Shown here in pieces: positions 63,434 to 64,000 of a DNA stretch of 64,000 nt. Origin of the DNA: Ignavibacteriota bacterium. GTDB lineage: Bacteria > Bacteroidota > Ignavibacteria > Ignavibacteriales > Ignavibacteriaceae. The position numbers and the translations under genes are program-made. The stretch is taken from contig CP053447.1 of NCBI GenBank assembly GCA_013285425.1, positions 2,176,001 to 2,240,000 on the forward strand. The letters are read 5' to 3'. Below the pieces are notes generated by a model. It was given only the letters and a program-made list of their open reading frames with translations, ran no database searches and had not been told where the DNA came from. Numbering within the stretch: position 1 is the first letter of the stretch; each line of letters opens with the position of its first letter.

Positions 63434-64000
63434 TCAACTTGCATACGCTAATCTTAATTTTTCTTTATCAATTCCTTCCAGAAGCATAAAATCTTCCTCG
63501 CTTACTTTTTCCACATCACCAAAATATTTGTTATCAACGCTGTCCTTCTGCTCTGCAGCCTTTACAGATGCAAATGACAAAATGGATAAGCTGCTTACAA
63601 CAACATTAGCCGCATCGCTCTTATCAACTTTACCAACAACAACATAGGGACCCATAGAGATTGTCTGCTCAGCAAGTTTTTCATATTCACGCGGAAAAAT
63701 AACTGCCTCAAAAGTTCCTGTTCTGTCTTCAAGTGAAAGGAATTTCATTATCTCTCCCTTTCTTGTTTTGATTCGTTTTGAAGTCATATACCACCCAATA
63801 AGCTTAACATTTCTGCCTCGGTACTTTTCAAGATCCTTTGCTTTTACAACATCAGATTTTTCTGTTTCAACTTTGTAAAAATAAAGCGGATGGCGAGTAA
63901 CCATATAATCAAAAGCCTGATACTCAGCTTTACAGATTTCTTCGACACTGAAGTTTAGATTTGTCCTTACTTCGTTTTCAAGCAAAAATGCTTCGCGCAA
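63434..64000 (-). CDS. dnaE: DNA polymerase III alpha subunit, C-terminal part
   Basis: The last 188 residues of a DnaE-type replicative polymerase; the gene continues past the window edge, and the TTG at 64000 is an internal codon. Seen are AFDYMVTRHPL, the segment that precedes the OB domain in DnaE proteins, then the OB fold (VKLIGWYMTSKRIKTRKGEIMKFLSLEDRTGTFEAVIFP; YVVVGKVDKSDAANVVVSSLSIL). The OB domain binds single-stranded DNA. It could also be a second DnaE paralogue, because the polymerase domain is not visible. Confidence 0.85.
   Translation of the reverse strand: MREAFLLENEVRTNLNFSVEEICKAEYQAFDYMVTRHPLYFYKVETEKSDVVKAKDLEKYRGRNVKLIGWYMTSKRIKTRKGEIMKFLSLEDRTGTFEAVIFPREYEKLAEQTISMGPYVVVGKVDKSDAANVVVSSLSILSFASVKAAEQKDSVDNKYFGDVEKVSEEDFMLLEGIDKEKLRLAYAS

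Overview
The window is AT-rich and reads as part of the chromosome of a free-living bacterium of the Bacteroidota/Chlorobi group, most probably Ignavibacteria. The main evidence is a set of secreted proteins ending in a type IX secretion (T9SS) sorting tail of the YPNPFNP ... SGIYYYKI ... RKMILIK type, together with PorV-like outer-membrane proteins, an M64 peptidase, a fused SpmA-SpmB protein and a PyrR-led pyr operon. The taxonomic placement is inference from protein style; there is no rRNA gene in the window. I found no transposase, phage gene or CRISPR array.

Layout. 1-13.1 kb: a PAP2 phosphatase fragment and AMP nucleosidase, then an unstable cluster of T9SS cargo genes. Three of these share an almost identical 3' module, one is an internally deleted remnant and one is cut by an in-frame TAG. 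An M64 peptidase follows. 13.2-23.7 kb: a cyclic-2,3-diphosphoglycerate-synthetase-like GTPase, two outer-membrane barrel genes (the first frameshifted), two REP-like repeats, a YhcH protein, transketolase, an ACT protein, a dienelactone hydrolase lipoprotein, pdxJ and a CPBP membrane protein. 23.8-30.7 kb: groES-groEL under a perfect CIRCE operator, a two-module AAA+ ATPase whose second module is degenerate, and an ABC exporter pair.

30.8-44.4 kb is the most interesting part. One strand carries, in transcription order, two CYTH-type proteins, an SLC13/DASS transporter, a DUF47 PhoU-like protein, a PiT phosphate permease, an OprP/OprO-type porin, an LTD-domain lipoprotein, an SdiA-regulated-type lipoprotein and an LTD/T9SS protein. 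Divergent from it lie a membrane-anchored PhnD-like binding protein, a HAMP histidine kinase and an NtrC-family sigma-54 activator. A near-consensus -24/-12 (sigma-54) promoter lies just upstream of the CYTH-led cluster, and a palindrome sits at typical enhancer distance. My working model is a binding-protein-triggered, sigma-54-dependent phosphate or polyphosphate scavenging system. The gene families and sites are visible in the sequence; the regulatory wiring and the ligand are inference.

44.4-59.6 kb (minus strand): a metallophosphoesterase, a CoA-transferase, alanine dehydrogenase, a 2-hydroxyacid dehydrogenase, SpmAB, a small unknown, an AddA-like helicase-nuclease with a cysteine cluster, a 1275-residue NtrY-like kinase, a DUF4783 protein and an FN3 lipoprotein. 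59.7-62.6 kb: pyrR-pyrB-pyrC, preceded by a hairpin whose hexaloop fits the PyrR-binding consensus and by an intrinsic terminator just before the pyrR start codon, which together look like PyrR attenuation. 62.7-64 kb: tRNA-Pro(CGG), an imperfect inverted repeat, a YajQ-family gene and the 3' end of a DNA polymerase III alpha gene.
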